From NCBI GenBank assembly GCA_048498135.1, contig JBEHYO010000059.1, positions 1 through 22,023 on the forward strand: a stretch of DNA of 22,023 nt, read 5' to 3'. Origin of the DNA: Dokdonella_A sp937902695. Lineage in GTDB: Bacteria > Pseudomonadota > Gammaproteobacteria > Xanthomonadales > Rhodanobacteraceae. The notes beneath the pieces were generated by a model. It worked only from the letters and a program-made list of their open reading frames with translations. It ran no database searches and had not been told where the DNA came from. Shown piece by piece: positions 20,854 through 22,023 of this stretch. A program made the position numbers and the translations under genes. The stretch's first letter is position 1. Each line of letters begins with the position of its first letter.

Positions 20854-21954
20854 CTACGGGTCGAACCCGTCCGCGAAGATCGGATCCGCCGCGATCGGCG
20901 TCAGCACGAAACTCTGCACGTTGTCGTCGGCATCGTGACCGGTGCCGACGATCACGCCGCTCGCATTGATCGCGACCGCGTTCGAGAAGCGCACGAACCC
21001 CGTCGTGTCGTCGACGACCGTGAAGAGATCGTAGACCGCACCTTCGCGATAGACCCATGCCTTGAGGCCCGGCACCGGCCCGTTCGCCGTGCCGATGCCG
21101 GCCGTGCCGACGATGACGCCGGCGTCGTTGATCGCGATCGCGGCGCCGTTGCCCTGGTCGAGCGTCGCGCCGGCGATCTCGGTGAACGCGCCCTCGTCGC
21201 CGAACACGATCGGCACGAGCGTCTCGAGGTCGTTCGAGCCGAGGCCCACGACGACGCCCGCGGCATTCATGCCGACCGCGTTCGTGCGTTGCACATCGCT
21301 CGCGCCGCCCATGCCGAGCACGGCCGGCGTGCCCACTATGCCGACCGTCGCGTGGATGTCGGCGACGTGCACGTTCCAGTAGCCGATCAGCTTTCCGCTG
21401 TCGTTGATCGCGGTCCAGCGTGCCTGCTGGTCCTGCACGGACGGGTCCTGGAGGCCGTAGTCGACGAGCCCGCCCGCCGCGGTCCAGACGAACGCGCGGC
21501 TCGGCACGCCCCAGCCGCCGGCGACGACGCCGTCGTCGTTGATGTCGGCCGGCAGGACCGGCGCGCCGGAATCGTCGTTCAGCACCGTGTAGGTGCCGGG
21601 CGTCGCGGCATCCCAGAGGAGGCCGAAGGTCGGCTGCACGAAGTCGTCCGACGTGCCGACGATCTGGCCTGCGTTGTTGATCGCGCGGGCGATGCCGTTG
21701 ACTTCGTCGCCCGGCGGCAAGGCGAGCTCGTGCCAGCCGGCCGCGTCCCACAACACGGCGTGGCGGACGAAGCCCGCATCGTTGTACGTGCCGACGACCT
21801 GGCCGGCGTCGTTGATGTCCTCGACGGTGACCGACGTCGCGTCAGGCACGGTCAGCGGCGTCAGGTGGTAGAGCGGCGCGCCGGCATGCGCGGCGGCGAG
21901 TGCGAGGGCAAGCGGGAGGGCGGCGAAGGTCGAGCGCAACTTCAGGATCGGCAT
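20854..21954 (-). CDS. Secreted HAF-repeat protein with C-terminal FADGFDP tail
   Basis: A 366-aa protein. The start at the ATG at 21954 gives a signal peptide (MPILKLRSTFAALPLALALA, cut near AHAG-APL). Seven repeats of the HAF type (A-I-N-D/x-x-G-x-V/I-V-G-T) lie at about 47, 91, 137, 182, 228, 274 and 328, roughly 45 residues apart. Each is accompanied by a hydrophobic strand such as AVLWDAAGW or AFVWTAAGG, which points to a propeller-like extracellular domain. The protein ends in PIFADGFDP, a tail I know from many secreted proteins of Dokdonella-type bacteria and probably a sorting or processing signal. HAF proteins have no defined function. Only a weak GGAACG precedes the start. Confidence 0.88.
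   Translation of the reverse strand: MPILKLRSTFAALPLALALAAAHAGAPLYHLTPLTVPDATSVTVEDINDAGQVVGTYNDAGFVRHAVLWDAAGWHELALPPGDEVNGIARAINNAGQIVGTSDDFVQPTFGLLWDAATPGTYTVLNDDSGAPVLPADINDDGVVAGGWGVPSRAFVWTAAGGLVDYGLQDPSVQDQQARWTAINDSGKLIGYWNVHVADIHATVGIVGTPAVLGMGGASDVQRTNAVGMNAAGVVVGLGSNDLETLVPIVFGDEGAFTEIAGATLDQGNGAAIAINDAGVIVGTAGIGTANGPVPGLKAWVYREGAVYDLFTVVDDTTGFVRFSNAVAINASGVIVGTGHDADDNVQSFVLTPIAADPIFADGFDP
20856..20870 (-). terminator. Hairpin overlapping the HAF-gene stop codon
   Basis: ACGGGT-TCG-ACCCGT on the minus strand encodes the DGFDP tail and runs into the TAG stop. It is a perfect 6-bp stem with no T-run, so a role at the mRNA 3' end is only possible. Confidence 0.3.
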
Positions 21955-22023
21955 CGTTCGTTCCGGAGCGGTGGAGGATCGTCTTTGTGCTTCGTTGGGA
22001 AGCACTCCCACCCACACCCCGTC

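Noticed and set aside
1..22023. CRISPR arrays, transposases, integrases or prophage genes
   Set aside because: I saw no regularly spaced direct repeats and no recombinase or phage motifs in any convincing frame.

Overview
The window is a very GC-rich stretch of bacterial chromosome with densely packed genes and strong third-position GC bias. It most likely comes from the Lysobacterales (Xanthomonadales), perhaps a Rhodanobacteraceae or Dokdonella-like genus. The main reasons are a chorismatase of the XanB2 type next to genes of xanthomonadin/aryl-polyene type, and a secreted protein ending in the C-terminal FADGFDP tail that I know from that group. This placement rests on recognising protein families, not on a database search.

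Layout. 1-113 (-): N-terminus of a YafY/WYL regulator, cut by the window edge. 376-990 (-): DJ-1/PfpI protein. 1317-2346 (+): a 2OG-Fe(II) oxygenase and a tiny membrane protein. 2349-3788 (-): exported HEXXH peptidase. 3965-6289 (+): UvrD helicase carrying an in-frame palindromic repeat insertion. 6465-6845 (+): small secreted Cys-rich protein, followed by terminator-like hairpins. 7000-8928 (-): transmembrane Ser/Thr kinase with a possible CsgG/LpoB-like C-terminal domain. 9124-12544 (+): an operon of two paralogous polytopic membrane proteins (GT-C-like) and an unrecognised 180-aa protein.

12557-20244 is the main functional block, a set of pigment genes of the xanthomonadin/aryl-polyene type. 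The chorismatase (-) should make hydroxybenzoate from chorismate and is divergent from an acyl carrier protein (+). A flavin-dependent halogenase-like enzyme (-) is divergent from a tightly overlapping five-gene + strand operon: COG4648-type membrane protein, hotdog 3-hydroxyacyl-ACP dehydratase, LpxL-like acyltransferase, LolA-like periplasmic carrier and MMPL/RND exporter. Together these would supply the aromatic starter, carry it on the ACP, dehydrate the growing polyene, possibly halogenate the ring, attach the product to a lipid and move it to the outer membrane. No ketosynthase, ketoreductase or aryl-ACP ligase lies in the window, so those must be elsewhere or beyond it.

20248-21954 (-): a TPR-like anchored protein and a HAF-repeat secreted protein. 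I saw no tRNA, rRNA, CRISPR array, transposase or phage gene. Notable non-coding structure includes the uvrD insertion, a hairpin plus T6 in front of the ACP gene, and a series of hairpins that overlap stop codons.
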